Assembly (NCBI RefSeq): GCF_002197815.1 | Contig: NZ_NIUB01000034.1 | Location: forward strand, 1-52,383 | Length of the DNA stretch: 52,383 nucleotides | Source of the DNA: Pseudomonas oleovorans subsp. oleovorans | GTDB taxonomy: Bacteria > Pseudomonadota > Gammaproteobacteria > Pseudomonadales > Pseudomonadaceae | Direction: 5' to 3' | Program-made: the position numbers and the translations under genes | The notes under the pieces: generated by a model | The model's input: the letters and a program-made list of their open reading frames with translations, nothing else | Database searches by the model: none | What the model was told of the DNA's origin: nothing | Part shown: positions 18,901 to 26,407 of the stretch, in pieces | Layout of the letters: every line of letters begins with the position of its first letter | Numbering within the stretch: the first letter of the stretch is position 1

Positions 18901-18946
18901 TGCGGTAAGCCAAACCGAGATTTTGGAGAGTGGTCATACTCGCCAT
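15917..18946 (-). CDS. Defence-type reverse transcriptase fused to nitrilase (DRT1/UG-like)
   Basis: A 1009-aa reverse transcriptase of the unknown-group (UG)/DRT class with a C-terminal nitrilase domain. The RT core shows motif A LTADVSSFYHELNP (about 205-218), motif B RGLPVGLPASAVVANVALIE (about 257-276) and the active site YGRYVDDILLVM (about 294-305). A helical middle (about 400-720) follows. The nitrilase part starts near 730 with the expected triad: Glu in LPELALP (about 775), Lys in QDKQRP (about 838) and Cys in LLICSELTN (about 880). This RT-nitrilase layout defines DRT type 1 (UG1; UG5 is similar), shown elsewhere to protect against phages. It is the last gene of the cargo inside pglX. 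A second ATG nine bases downstream is an alternative start. Confidence 0.9.
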   Translation of the reverse strand: MASMTTLQNLGLAYRKAKVDLYYSSHASLDAIANYEDALHANLTALLAKLLSDDESWVTQPEFIGGWTLATKSVDMSCWDEYRKQNGNGLIFSSPAEEWAHACGLLAEGEHPQKPKAEFRVMAQCSLDFHVLSTLWMLEVGHLFDAQLTDCAYGNRLRRTQDGKGINALSLGSFQPYLKPFRDWRDQGIEAMRTALDADKNIVALTADVSSFYHELNPGFMLNPAFVTDVLGLELSPAQSKLHRLFIQALQAWAAATPLKRGLPVGLPASAVVANVALIELDRVVEQQIAPLYYGRYVDDILLVMENGASFRSTAELWEWLFARSSGMLAWVPGEEYKQIGFQPVYLSDSHIRFANAKNKVFMLAGEPGKTLVDAIAHQIHERASEWRAMPRLPRAASHVGTDLLAATQSDGEAADNLRKADALTMRRAGFAIKLRDFEAYERDLQPDAWRDHRQAFFRAFVQHVLVLPQFFDLSVYLPRVIRLATACEDFAALRQILRGLEQLCTQVSQGCELSIKACPAEDKPSQSEMLERWQKQLFTTVRESISAAFPPRLSKDGKAAWLAHMEGYAPANIDAFLNWYLFPIKGFQTQQARLFSFDLAHMPFRFLGLPKEMVAQRGIPAKKAVASCTLADDLLPEAVLDGNQVLAKWIRFKGLPHGLLFATRPYNLPELFILNKAAYDAAAHGAMQAVVLAVRGFELGNAAPAFDKHGVLQIPDGQPQRKYAIAVSSWKTQMVSWTASVMCIPDPDAERYARLCRLLDAVIAQPRESRYLVLPELALPAHWFIRIARKLQGRGISLITGIEYLHVSKGRVRNQVWAALSHDGLGFPSLMIYRQDKQRPALHEERELQRLAGLELNPDKTWRTPPILQHGDLRFALLICSELTNISYRAALRGKVDALFVPEWNQDTETFNALVESAALDMHAYIIQCNDRQYGDSRIRAPAKDSWERDVLRVKGGVTDYCVIGEIDVRALRQFQSSYRSPAKPFKPVPDGFEIDFGRKVLPAGEKE

Positions 18947-18995
18947 CTCTTGGATGCTACGCTTGGCGCTTGCACTCTAGTCGCAATGTCGTGGC

Positions 18996-19526
18996 TCATG
19001 CGCACTGCAATGCCTTGAATTGATCAACGTAGAAATCAATGCTTTCAGTGACAACATGGTCGTAAAAGCCGCCCAGCCTTTGGTTCAAGGCATCAAGCTC
19101 AAACCTAACTGCGCTTTGCTCTATGTGCCGAAAATCCATGAAGCGCGGCTTTGGCTGGGCCTTCATCACCACGCAGAAATGATATCGGCAGTCCTTTGCG
19201 GAGAAATCTTTCAGAAGATCCTTCAGTATTCCCGTTCCTGCTTCGAATTTGCGCTGCATCTGTGACTTGTCGACATCGGCTGGTCGCTGGTTCTTGAACT
19301 CAACGAAGTAAAGATCTTTGCTGCCAATGTGGATGGCGTCGGGTGAGGCAGGAATGGGATCAGCACCGAGAGCCCGTATGTAGGCGTCAAAGTTGTACAC
19401 CTCCTCCGTAGTCTCATCACTGCAGAGGTGTGTATTGTTCGCGTCATCAAAGCTGGTGGCTTTGAAGGTAGATGAATGCGGCCCCAGTTTTTGCGCCAGA
19501 TACTGCCGTAAGCTGTATTTATTCAT
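18996..19526 (-). CDS. Small protein with PD-(D/E)XK-like nuclease motif
   Basis: A 176-aa protein of no family I can name. The stretch SPDAIHIGSKDLYFVEFKNQ (residues 61-80) fits a PD-(D/E)XK core: Asp63, then Glu76-Phe-Lys78 and Gln80, with a hydrophobic strand between. An Asn/Asp-rich N-terminus and a helical C-terminus (IEQSAVRFELDALNQRLGG) complete it. The start at 19526 overlaps the ATPase gene by 8 bases and has GAGGA seven bases upstream, so the two are coupled and probably act together. An ABC/OLD-type ATPase with a small nuclease is the design of Septu- and PARIS-like systems, but I do not see the HNH or TOPRIM nucleases those use. Nuclease function is inferred from the motif alone. 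Confidence 0.72.
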   Translation of the reverse strand: MNKYSLRQYLAQKLGPHSSTFKATSFDDANNTHLCSDETTEEVYNFDAYIRALGADPIPASPDAIHIGSKDLYFVEFKNQRPADVDKSQMQRKFEAGTGILKDLLKDFSAKDCRYHFCVVMKAQPKPRFMDFRHIEQSAVRFELDALNQRLGGFYDHVVTESIDFYVDQFKALQCA

Positions 19527-20829
19527 CCCCCAAGTCCTCAGCATCCATTTTTCTGAACGCTTCAAAGGGCTCGGCTAGTACGCTGAAAATATCGCTTAGG
19601 CGGTCTTCGTCATTGATCTTCCGTTCCTGAGCAAGGGCGAAACGTGCCTCATTAGTCAGGCCTGCGCGGTCCACGCCACGCTTGAGCGCTTCAATCAGGT
19701 AAGGGCTGTGCGACGACACCAGCACATAAACGCCGCTTTCCACCAACTTGAGCAGCACCTGCGCCAGTTTGAGCTGCCACTTTGGATGCAGGTGGTTTTC
19801 AGGTTCGTCAAATATGAGGATGGTGTCTTTGGTCACGAACTCATTGGCCACCAACATCTTCAGCAAACCAAATACCTTGATGCCACTGGCTGTGTTTTTG
19901 ATAGAGATGGCTGCGCCACTTGGCCGGCGAAATACAAAGTCACGCTCGGTCTTGTCGTAAGCCACCTCACCGTCGATCAGCACCTCCATATCATCCAGCA
20001 CACGGTTTGTTCTCATCGTGTTGTCTGGGCTGAGCAAATCCAATGGCAGCACCGGTGTGCGAAGCTTGTCGAACAGGTCTTTGGTGTGCAGGGTCGTGTA
20101 TGGCAGGCTCAAACGGCCCGACCGTCTTTGGTCCACGTCCAGCAAGGTTTGGCTGCGCGCCAGCACGTCGTGGTTGTTCAAGATGAGCGGCGAATCGATG
20201 AAGGTGGCATCTTTCAGTGCCACTGGCTCCACCTCTCCCATCAGGCTCACGCCATCATCGGTCACTACGAGATCCATCAGGGTTAAATCGTTCTCAACGA
20301 GCTGGATACGCCCCTGTGTTGCACCGTGCAGCAGCAATGAGGCATCGAACTCCGATGCGAAGACCTTGTTAAGTGCGTTCTCAATCGATTGCTTGATGTT
20401 CTCGGGCCGATCCAGCACGGCCTGGATTTCGTCGCGCAGGGCGAGGACTGCCTGCCTGTCATTTGGCTCGAACTCTGTCAGGGCGAAAACACGCTGAATG
20501 GATTCGTCGACAGCGGCCAGCTGCTCTTCGGCATTCAGGCGGTGTCTTGAGGACATGCGCAAGCGCCTCAGTACATCCATCACCTCGGGGCCGGTGAACC
20601 GTATGGCCTCGCGCAGACGGAAGTAGATTTCGTCCGTCTTCTCATTTGCCCAGAATTCCTTTGACTCCTGCAGGTCTTCTCGGTAGCGATTGATGGCCTT
20701 GACGATGCAAAAAAAGATCTTACCTATCGTGCTCTTGCCGTTGTCGTTCTCACCTGCAATCACGCACAGCTTGCGCAGTGAAATTTCTGCATGCTCAAGC
20801 ATGCCGATGTTTTCAATAATAAGCTTCAT
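19519..20829 (-). CDS. AAA ATPase, OLD/ABC type (no TOPRIM)
   Basis: A 436-aa ATP-binding protein of the AAA_15/AAA_21 (OLD-like, SMC-related) class. It has the Walker A GENDNGKST (residues 26-34), a helical coiled insertion (about 50-150), Walker B with ILIFDEPENHLHP (about 330-342), and the H-loop VSSHSPYLIEAL (about 365-376). Only about 60 residues remain after this, so the OLD-type TOPRIM nuclease is absent. The downstream PD-(D/E)XK-like protein would supply the nuclease. It is the first intact gene of the cargo in pglX. Its ATG lies inside the end of a 47-codon remnant ORF. It could be a sensor ATPase of a two-gene defence system; the specific system is not recognised. Confidence 0.88.
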   Translation of the reverse strand: MKLIIENIGMLEHAEISLRKLCVIAGENDNGKSTIGKIFFCIVKAINRYREDLQESKEFWANEKTDEIYFRLREAIRFTGPEVMDVLRRLRMSSRHRLNAEEQLAAVDESIQRVFALTEFEPNDRQAVLALRDEIQAVLDRPENIKQSIENALNKVFASEFDASLLLHGATQGRIQLVENDLTLMDLVVTDDGVSLMGEVEPVALKDATFIDSPLILNNHDVLARSQTLLDVDQRRSGRLSLPYTTLHTKDLFDKLRTPVLPLDLLSPDNTMRTNRVLDDMEVLIDGEVAYDKTERDFVFRRPSGAAISIKNTASGIKVFGLLKMLVANEFVTKDTILIFDEPENHLHPKWQLKLAQVLLKLVESGVYVLVSSHSPYLIEALKRGVDRAGLTNEARFALAQERKINDEDRLSDIFSVLAEPFEAFRKMDAEDLGDE

Positions 20830-20956
20830 GAGGAATGTCCTTGAAGGCTGTGGTGCCGCTACCGTTCTCGCCGGTGACGATGTTAATGCCTCGCGAGAAG
20901 TCGATGCTCAGATCGGTGAATGCGCCGAAGCTCTTGAGCTGGAGGCTACTGGTCAT
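20813..20956 (-). pseudogene. Remnant N-terminus of a second AAA ATPase
   Basis: A 47-codon ORF starting MTSSLQLKSFGAFTDL and running into GINIVTGENGSGTTAF. This is the start of an SMC/RecF-like ATPase up to the P-loop, where the expected GxxGxGK(S/T) has lost its Lys (GSGTT). The frame then diverges and stops after 47 codons. It is not the start of the downstream ATPase, which has its own complete P-loop in another frame. Its ATG overlaps the pglX-N stop (ATGA), as a real first cargo gene would. I read it as the scar of an earlier or longer cargo, trimmed or replaced at this site. It may now serve only as a coupling ORF. Confidence 0.72.
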
Positions 20957-22761
20957 GCAGCCCTGCCTTGAGCGATAGCCTTAGCCATCATCTCCATCTT
21001 TTCCGCTTCCGAATTGCCATCCACCAAGCGCATGTAAGCGCCCCGATAATCAGGCTTGTGGGCGTTTTCCAGTATAAAGGCTGTGGTCGAAACAACTTCA
21101 CCGCCGATACTGTCGAAGGCTCGTGCACCCAAGTGCGCCATGGATAGGATGGTGTGCTGATTCAGAATGCGGCTACGCAGAGACTCGAAGGAGGAAAGGA
21201 ACATCCAGCTCTGCATGGTGATCATGGCAACAGCTCCTCCCTTCACCGTCAGATCCAAGTTGCGTTCGATGAACATCGCAAACAGGTCGGATTTGCTGCT
21301 CGGGAAGTTCTCCTTGGCCCAAGTGCTCAAGCGAGGATTCATGCCCTTACCGCCCATGTAAGGAGGGTTAGCCACGACTACTGCGTAGCGCGGGCTCAAC
21401 GCGTCAGCCATGCGCAGAACAGTCAGGACCTTCTTGTGCGTCTCGGCCAAGAACAGGTTGCTGCTCATGTCCTTGCTCTCCAGCGTGGCCAGGACATCTG
21501 CCACGTTGGCGACCTTGGGCACAATCAGCGAGCCGAAGTTGTCGGCTTCACTGAACTGCTCCAGCGTTTCGCGAAGGCCGTAGGTGAACAAGTCACGGCC
21601 GACAAAGCCCATGTACTCGTCCAGCTCTTCGCGGCTGAAGCTCACCTTTTCCAGCACGCAGATGTTCGGCTTGACACCTTTGTTGAAGAAGCGCCGCTGG
21701 CGAGCTCGGGCTTTCATGGTGAGCGCAAAGGCAGCCAGTTCTCCTGCACGCTCGTCCAACTCGATGCCGAAAAGATTGTGGGTGAGGATCTTTTCCGGGA
21801 TCTCAGCCGGGTCATAGCCCTCCTCTTCGTACATCCCATACAACAGGTCGAAGGCGTAGGTGAGCATGTGACCGGAGCCGCACGCCGGATCGCAGACTTT
21901 TATGTCCTCTGGGCCGGCGATCTTTAGGAAATCAGTCTCTGGCCTCTCTGGCGGGATGTAGTACTCCATTTGCTCTGCCAGCCGTGAGTTGGGCCGGTTG
22001 AGCAGCCACAGTCGGCCCAGCGAGTTGTCCACCAGGTAGCGCACAATCCAGTGCGGGGTGAACAGCTGAGTGGCAGCCGGAATGTTCTCGGGAGTGATCT
22101 TCTGATTCTTCTTCAACCCCTCGAACACCGCGTCCTTCTTCTCGGAGATGTAGAACTGGTACAGCCAGCCGATCACCTCAACATCTTTGCAGGCGTCAGG
22201 CGTCATGGCTTCCCGCGTGTAGGCCAGGATAGAGTTGCCCGAAAGCAAATCGTCGGGCATCAGAAGCTCGGTGTAGTCGTCGATGCGCTCGAACAGAAAG
22301 GGCATCGATTGGTGCCAAGCGTTGCACGCAGCAACTACCAACAGGCGGTAGGCTTCGCCTTGCGAGTCGGTGCTTGGTGCGCGGCCAGCTAGCAGATCCA
22401 GGATCTTCTGACGAATCTGACTCGGCACCATCTCCTCGTCGATGTGCCCCATCTTGGCTTCAGCCAGGATCTCGGGCTGGAACTGGCCCTCAGCCGGTGA
22501 CACCACACCGATACGCGTGTAGCGATTTACGTCCATGAAACGCAAGGCACAGAAGCGGTTAAACCAGGTGTAGGCAACACGCTCTTCCACATACTCGCGA
22601 CCGGAGTTGCTGATCAGTTTTTCCAACTCAGCCACTACCTGGGCTCGCTCACGACGTGCAGCACTCTGCGGTGCTAGCACCACATCCATCTTGCCACTCA
22701 CCTGATCAAGCAAGGTGCGTCGTGCGTATTGGGCAAATTTCTTGAGTTTGCTGGTATCCAT
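20953..22761 (-). CDS. pglX: PglX N-terminal half (adenine methyltransferase part), split ORF
   Basis: A 602-aa N-terminal half of the BREX-1 adenine-specific methyltransferase PglX, which marks host DNA. SAM-binding motif I is DPACGSGHML (about residue 292) and the catalytic motif IV is VVANPPYMGG (about 462). The usual N-terminal YAWFNRF-like region appears as YTWFNRFCALRFMDVNRY, and TQLFTPHWIVRYLVDNSLGR precedes motif I. The ORF ends shortly after GAYMRLVDGNSEAEK, the point where unsplit PglX continues into the FFRAxxADFKKIPG region. Start ATG 22761 follows GGGGGA. The two halves add up to about 1195 residues, near the normal length of the whole protein. The split therefore removed nothing essential. 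Confidence 0.94.
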   Translation of the reverse strand: MDTSKLKKFAQYARRTLLDQVSGKMDVVLAPQSAARRERAQVVAELEKLISNSGREYVEERVAYTWFNRFCALRFMDVNRYTRIGVVSPAEGQFQPEILAEAKMGHIDEEMVPSQIRQKILDLLAGRAPSTDSQGEAYRLLVVAACNAWHQSMPFLFERIDDYTELLMPDDLLSGNSILAYTREAMTPDACKDVEVIGWLYQFYISEKKDAVFEGLKKNQKITPENIPAATQLFTPHWIVRYLVDNSLGRLWLLNRPNSRLAEQMEYYIPPERPETDFLKIAGPEDIKVCDPACGSGHMLTYAFDLLYGMYEEEGYDPAEIPEKILTHNLFGIELDERAGELAAFALTMKARARQRRFFNKGVKPNICVLEKVSFSREELDEYMGFVGRDLFTYGLRETLEQFSEADNFGSLIVPKVANVADVLATLESKDMSSNLFLAETHKKVLTVLRMADALSPRYAVVVANPPYMGGKGMNPRLSTWAKENFPSSKSDLFAMFIERNLDLTVKGGAVAMITMQSWMFLSSFESLRSRILNQHTILSMAHLGARAFDSIGGEVVSTTAFILENAHKPDYRGAYMRLVDGNSEAEKMEMMAKAIAQGRAA

Positions 22762-22841
22762 CAATCCCCCCACTCGGCCATTCAACCGAACGGCCCTAGA
22801 CTTGGCCTCGCACCTGACGGGCCAGTTGTATTTATTCCGTG

Positions 22842-25800
22842 TCAGATCTGCACTCGGTTGCCAGCCTGGATTTCCTTCAGCCAGGCTTCACGTTGCTTCT
22901 GCAGGTATTCGTCTAGCTCGGCTTCACTGGTCAACCAGGGCTTTGCGTAGCCGACTTTGATGTGACGAGACTGCACAATGCGCGGTTCCGCCACCTCCAT
23001 CTCCGGCTGCTTAGGCATGTCAGTGCTTGGCGCTTGAGTGCTCTCCGGTCGGCTAGATGCCGCAGGCGGCTCAGAAGGGGCCGGCTTGGGACGCGCCAGC
23101 TGATCGAGCTTGAGCAACAGCTGAGGGTATTGCTCGTCCTCAAAGCGATTGCGCTGGTCACGAATGACCGCAATGAGCTTTTGCCCTTTCAGCTGCTGCT
23201 TAGCCTGTGCGAAGGGGGCTGAGAACTGCTGTTTCTGCCCAGCGTCAAGAGCCGCGTAACCCTCGGCGCCCTGCAGGCGCTGCTCCAGATCGTCGAGCAA
23301 CTGCTCACTGGCTTTTTGCTCGCTGGCCAGTTGGTTGGCAATGGCAAGCTGAAGCGCCTCCAACTGCTGCCGAGCTTGTTGAAGACGATTGCCTTGCCAG
23401 GGCTTTGCATCTGCAAGCACGGCTCGAATGGCGTCAACTTCCGCCGAGCCGACGTAGGCAAAATTCTCTTGCTGCTCTTGCACCAGCAGACGAGCCAGAT
23501 CGTAGATCTCTTTCTGCGGGCTTTTCATAAAGCGCTGCACAGGGTCGATGACCTGCTCTTTGGCTTCTAGCAGCGCATCTTCTGCGCGGGACAGATCCGT
23601 CAGGAACCAAGCTGGATTCTTGGCAGCTATTTCCTTGAGAGTCGCCAGCACACCGTCCAAGGCACTGAGGAAGGGATACTGCACTTTCTGACCATGCAAC
23701 TCAGCCAGATCGATCTCAAGCTCCTTGATGGCATCTATGGTTTCACGCGCCAGAGCGCGGGCTTCATTGCTGCTGGCCGGCTGGTCAAAGAAGTCCGCGA
23801 AGAAATCCTTCAGCGCACGTACCTGGGAAGCGCTGAACTCAATCTGCGGCTCCAGTACTAAGGTGGCATGGGCATTGGTATTGCGCAGGCTGCGCTCCAG
23901 CAGATCCCCTTCCAGGGGATTGCTGTCCTGACGCACCTCTACCTTTCCTCGCGCGCAAAGCAGGGCGAGGTTGCAGAGAATTGCGGCGTAGTACCAGCCG
24001 TAACTCTTGCGCTCAAAGCGCTCCAGCAAGCTTTTGACCGTTGTGCGAACGCCACTGCGAGCATTGGTCTGGATAAAAGCCAATAGCTCCTGCTCAGGCT
24101 CGCTCAGGCTGGTGGCATCATTGCCTAGCAGTCCGTCCTGCCCCTGGCGCAAGTACTTGCCAATATCAGCCTCGCTGAACGGCACATCCCGCAACATACG
24201 CAGGTTCGGATAGGTGGTTTCAATGAGCTGGTAGAAACCTTTCAGAATTCGTGTCTGACCATCGGTACTGGGGGCTTCGATGTCGGCAGCATTGATGATC
24301 AGCTGGGCACCTGCCAAGAGCTGCTTGGCACGCTCCTGGATATCCGCAAGGCGCTCGGTGTTTTGGAAGCTCTTGGAGTCTAGGATTCGTTTCACCGCCT
24401 CCTGTTGAGTGCTGCTGTTCTGACGAATGTATGTCTCCGTGCGTTTGTACATGGTCAGGTCTTGCATGAAACGCGCATCGGCAGGCAGCACGACACGCAG
24501 CTCATCACGCCCCATGCTTTGCATGCGCTGCACGGTGAGATTGTCGAAGTTGTCGCTGAGCGGTGTTACGACATGGATGGTGAGCTCATGCTCCCGGCTG
24601 AGCACCCGATCATCCATCTTGCGGGTATAGGAGTAATCCTGTCCGTTCTCGTAGCGGATCTTGCGCTGCTTGATTGCCCCATCAAACAGCAAAACCTCCA
24701 GCTCCTTGAGGATGTCCGCAGACTCCACCTCGGTGTTTTTGATCTCCTCCTCAATGTCCTTCTCTTCGTCAGTGAGGTACTCGTAGAGATCGCCGTTACG
24801 CTGAATGTAGGTCTGCTGCTCAAGCAGGTTGAGCGCAGCTTCCAGCTTTTTGCGCTGGGCGGGCACGTCCTCGCCAAAACGCTCTAGCATCAACACACTT
24901 AGGTTGCGCAGGGTGGCCTTGAACTCCTTGACGTACTTGACCAGAAACAGAGCCTTCAATACACGGATGGCATATTCGTCACCCAGGTGACGCTCGGCGT
25001 TGTTGATCGCGCTCTGGATTGCGCTTTTCAGCGCGCCACGAATGCCTTCAAACATTCGGTCAAAGGTGGCCAGCTGCCCAACCGGCTCGTTATCAATGGC
25101 GATGGCCACCTCGCGGAACACGCCGAGCATGGAACGCTCACCCACCGAGTTAGCCTTACCTTCAAAGCCATTGTGCAAAGAAATGCCACGGATGGCCGAC
25201 TGGAACAGCGGGAACTGATACGGCACAAACGGATAGCAGTAGGTGAAATGCTCCAGATCTCGGAAGTTCTGGTAATGCTGGCCGCCATCGGCGAACTCAA
25301 ACAGGGTCTTGAAGTTGTTGAACTGCTGGTCGTAAACAGTTTTCAGCAGATCTACACCGCTATCGTTCTTGGTCAGCAGACGCTTCTGGATCACCTCAGC
25401 TACGTCAGCACTGGTGAGCTTGAGACGGTTGGCAAAGCGAGCCTGGATCTTGGTGAAGTCGTTACTCTGCTGCTTGCTCATGTCACCGAGCACGGAGTTC
25501 ATATCCTCCTGGGCGGTGACGATGATCCAAGCCCTCCCCTGGCACTTAGTCGCCAGGCTTTCGGCGACTGTCTGCAGGTTGGTCATCAGCTTGGTGTTTT
25601 CGGCGATGTATTGGCCTACCTCATCGACGAAGAAATTCAGGCGAAAATTGGCCGGCTGCTTGTCTAGCCAGGCTTTGACCTGGTTGCCGAAGTCCTCAAT
25701 TGAGACGCTGTACTGGGTGCGGTACTTGTCGAGAATTCCCTTGGCCAGAGTCGGATCTTCACCGGTGATCTGTGCATAGGCCTTGGCAATGTTGCCGGAC

Positions 25801-26396
25801 TCCAGCAGGGCCTGCTCGCGACCACGCTCCCATGGCTTTTTGGCGATGATCTGATAGGCGTCCTTAAAGGCGTCGAACTGCTCGCGGCTGTCGAGATCTC
25901 GTTCGAACTGGGCAATGTAGCCCTGCTTGCCGAAGTAGCCGCACATCTCGTTGAAGACCTTGACGAAGACCGACAGCAAGGCATCGATCTGCGTCTTGCT
26001 GATGATGTCGGCCTTCTGGTCGATGTTAAACAGGATGCTCTTCGAAGGAATGGCGACAGCCTGCTTGAGCTTGCTGCGCAGGAGTGCATCGTCCTCGTGG
26101 ATCTTGGGCAGGAAGATATCCAGGGCAGAGGAGCCATCGATGCGGCGGTTTTCCAACAGAAGCGCCAGCATCTTCAACAAGTGAGATTTACCCGACCCGA
26201 AGAAGCCAGACACCCACACGCCATTGGCGCCATGATAGTCAGTGTAAGCATCAAGGAAGTGCTCCAGGCGCTTGGCGACCTCGTCAGTCAGCACATACTC
26301 GCTCAGCTCGTTGTAAAGGCTGGCTTCATCATCAGCTTTGATCACCCCTTCAATAGGACGGCTGACGGGGTTCAGGAAAATGCCGTTGAGTTCCAT
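22842..26396 (-). CDS. brxC: BREX P-loop protein BrxC
   Basis: An 1184-aa P-loop ATPase (BrxC/PglY group, ORC/Cdc6-like N-terminal part), required for BREX activity. It opens with the typical GIFLNPVSRPIEGVIKADD and has Walker A VSGFFGSGKSHLLKML (about residues 62-77). FFVDEVGQYIAEN (about 255) is Walker B. The C-terminal third is coiled and Gln/Ala-rich, ending in a Pro/Ser linker (about 1110-1140) and a short conserved tail. It begins 11 bases after the brxB stop. Length and motifs are normal for the family. Confidence 0.95.
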   Translation of the reverse strand: MELNGIFLNPVSRPIEGVIKADDEASLYNELSEYVLTDEVAKRLEHFLDAYTDYHGANGVWVSGFFGSGKSHLLKMLALLLENRRIDGSSALDIFLPKIHEDDALLRSKLKQAVAIPSKSILFNIDQKADIISKTQIDALLSVFVKVFNEMCGYFGKQGYIAQFERDLDSREQFDAFKDAYQIIAKKPWERGREQALLESGNIAKAYAQITGEDPTLAKGILDKYRTQYSVSIEDFGNQVKAWLDKQPANFRLNFFVDEVGQYIAENTKLMTNLQTVAESLATKCQGRAWIIVTAQEDMNSVLGDMSKQQSNDFTKIQARFANRLKLTSADVAEVIQKRLLTKNDSGVDLLKTVYDQQFNNFKTLFEFADGGQHYQNFRDLEHFTYCYPFVPYQFPLFQSAIRGISLHNGFEGKANSVGERSMLGVFREVAIAIDNEPVGQLATFDRMFEGIRGALKSAIQSAINNAERHLGDEYAIRVLKALFLVKYVKEFKATLRNLSVLMLERFGEDVPAQRKKLEAALNLLEQQTYIQRNGDLYEYLTDEEKDIEEEIKNTEVESADILKELEVLLFDGAIKQRKIRYENGQDYSYTRKMDDRVLSREHELTIHVVTPLSDNFDNLTVQRMQSMGRDELRVVLPADARFMQDLTMYKRTETYIRQNSSTQQEAVKRILDSKSFQNTERLADIQERAKQLLAGAQLIINAADIEAPSTDGQTRILKGFYQLIETTYPNLRMLRDVPFSEADIGKYLRQGQDGLLGNDATSLSEPEQELLAFIQTNARSGVRTTVKSLLERFERKSYGWYYAAILCNLALLCARGKVEVRQDSNPLEGDLLERSLRNTNAHATLVLEPQIEFSASQVRALKDFFADFFDQPASSNEARALARETIDAIKELEIDLAELHGQKVQYPFLSALDGVLATLKEIAAKNPAWFLTDLSRAEDALLEAKEQVIDPVQRFMKSPQKEIYDLARLLVQEQQENFAYVGSAEVDAIRAVLADAKPWQGNRLQQARQQLEALQLAIANQLASEQKASEQLLDDLEQRLQGAEGYAALDAGQKQQFSAPFAQAKQQLKGQKLIAVIRDQRNRFEDEQYPQLLLKLDQLARPKPAPSEPPAASSRPESTQAPSTDMPKQPEMEVAEPRIVQSRHIKVGYAKPWLTSEAELDEYLQKQREAWLKEIQAGNRVQI

Positions 26397-26407
26397 CTAC
26401 TGCTTCC

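Noticed and set aside
15917..20956. The cargo as a group II intron or an intein
   Set aside because: The RT is fused to a nitrilase and not to maturase/endonuclease domains, no intron ends were recognised, and the cargo is made of separate ORFs with their own starts. No intein splicing residues are present at the ends of the pglX halves.
15917..20956. Retron
   Set aside because: No msr/msd-like structured region was seen before the RT, and the RT-nitrilase fusion is typical of DRT1-like systems, not retrons.
14139..22761. pglX as an ordinary pseudogene broken by a mobile element
   Set aside because: Both halves are open to their natural ends, the break is in a linker, the second half has its own ribosome binding site and coupled start, and no transposase or terminal inverted repeats were seen at the junctions.
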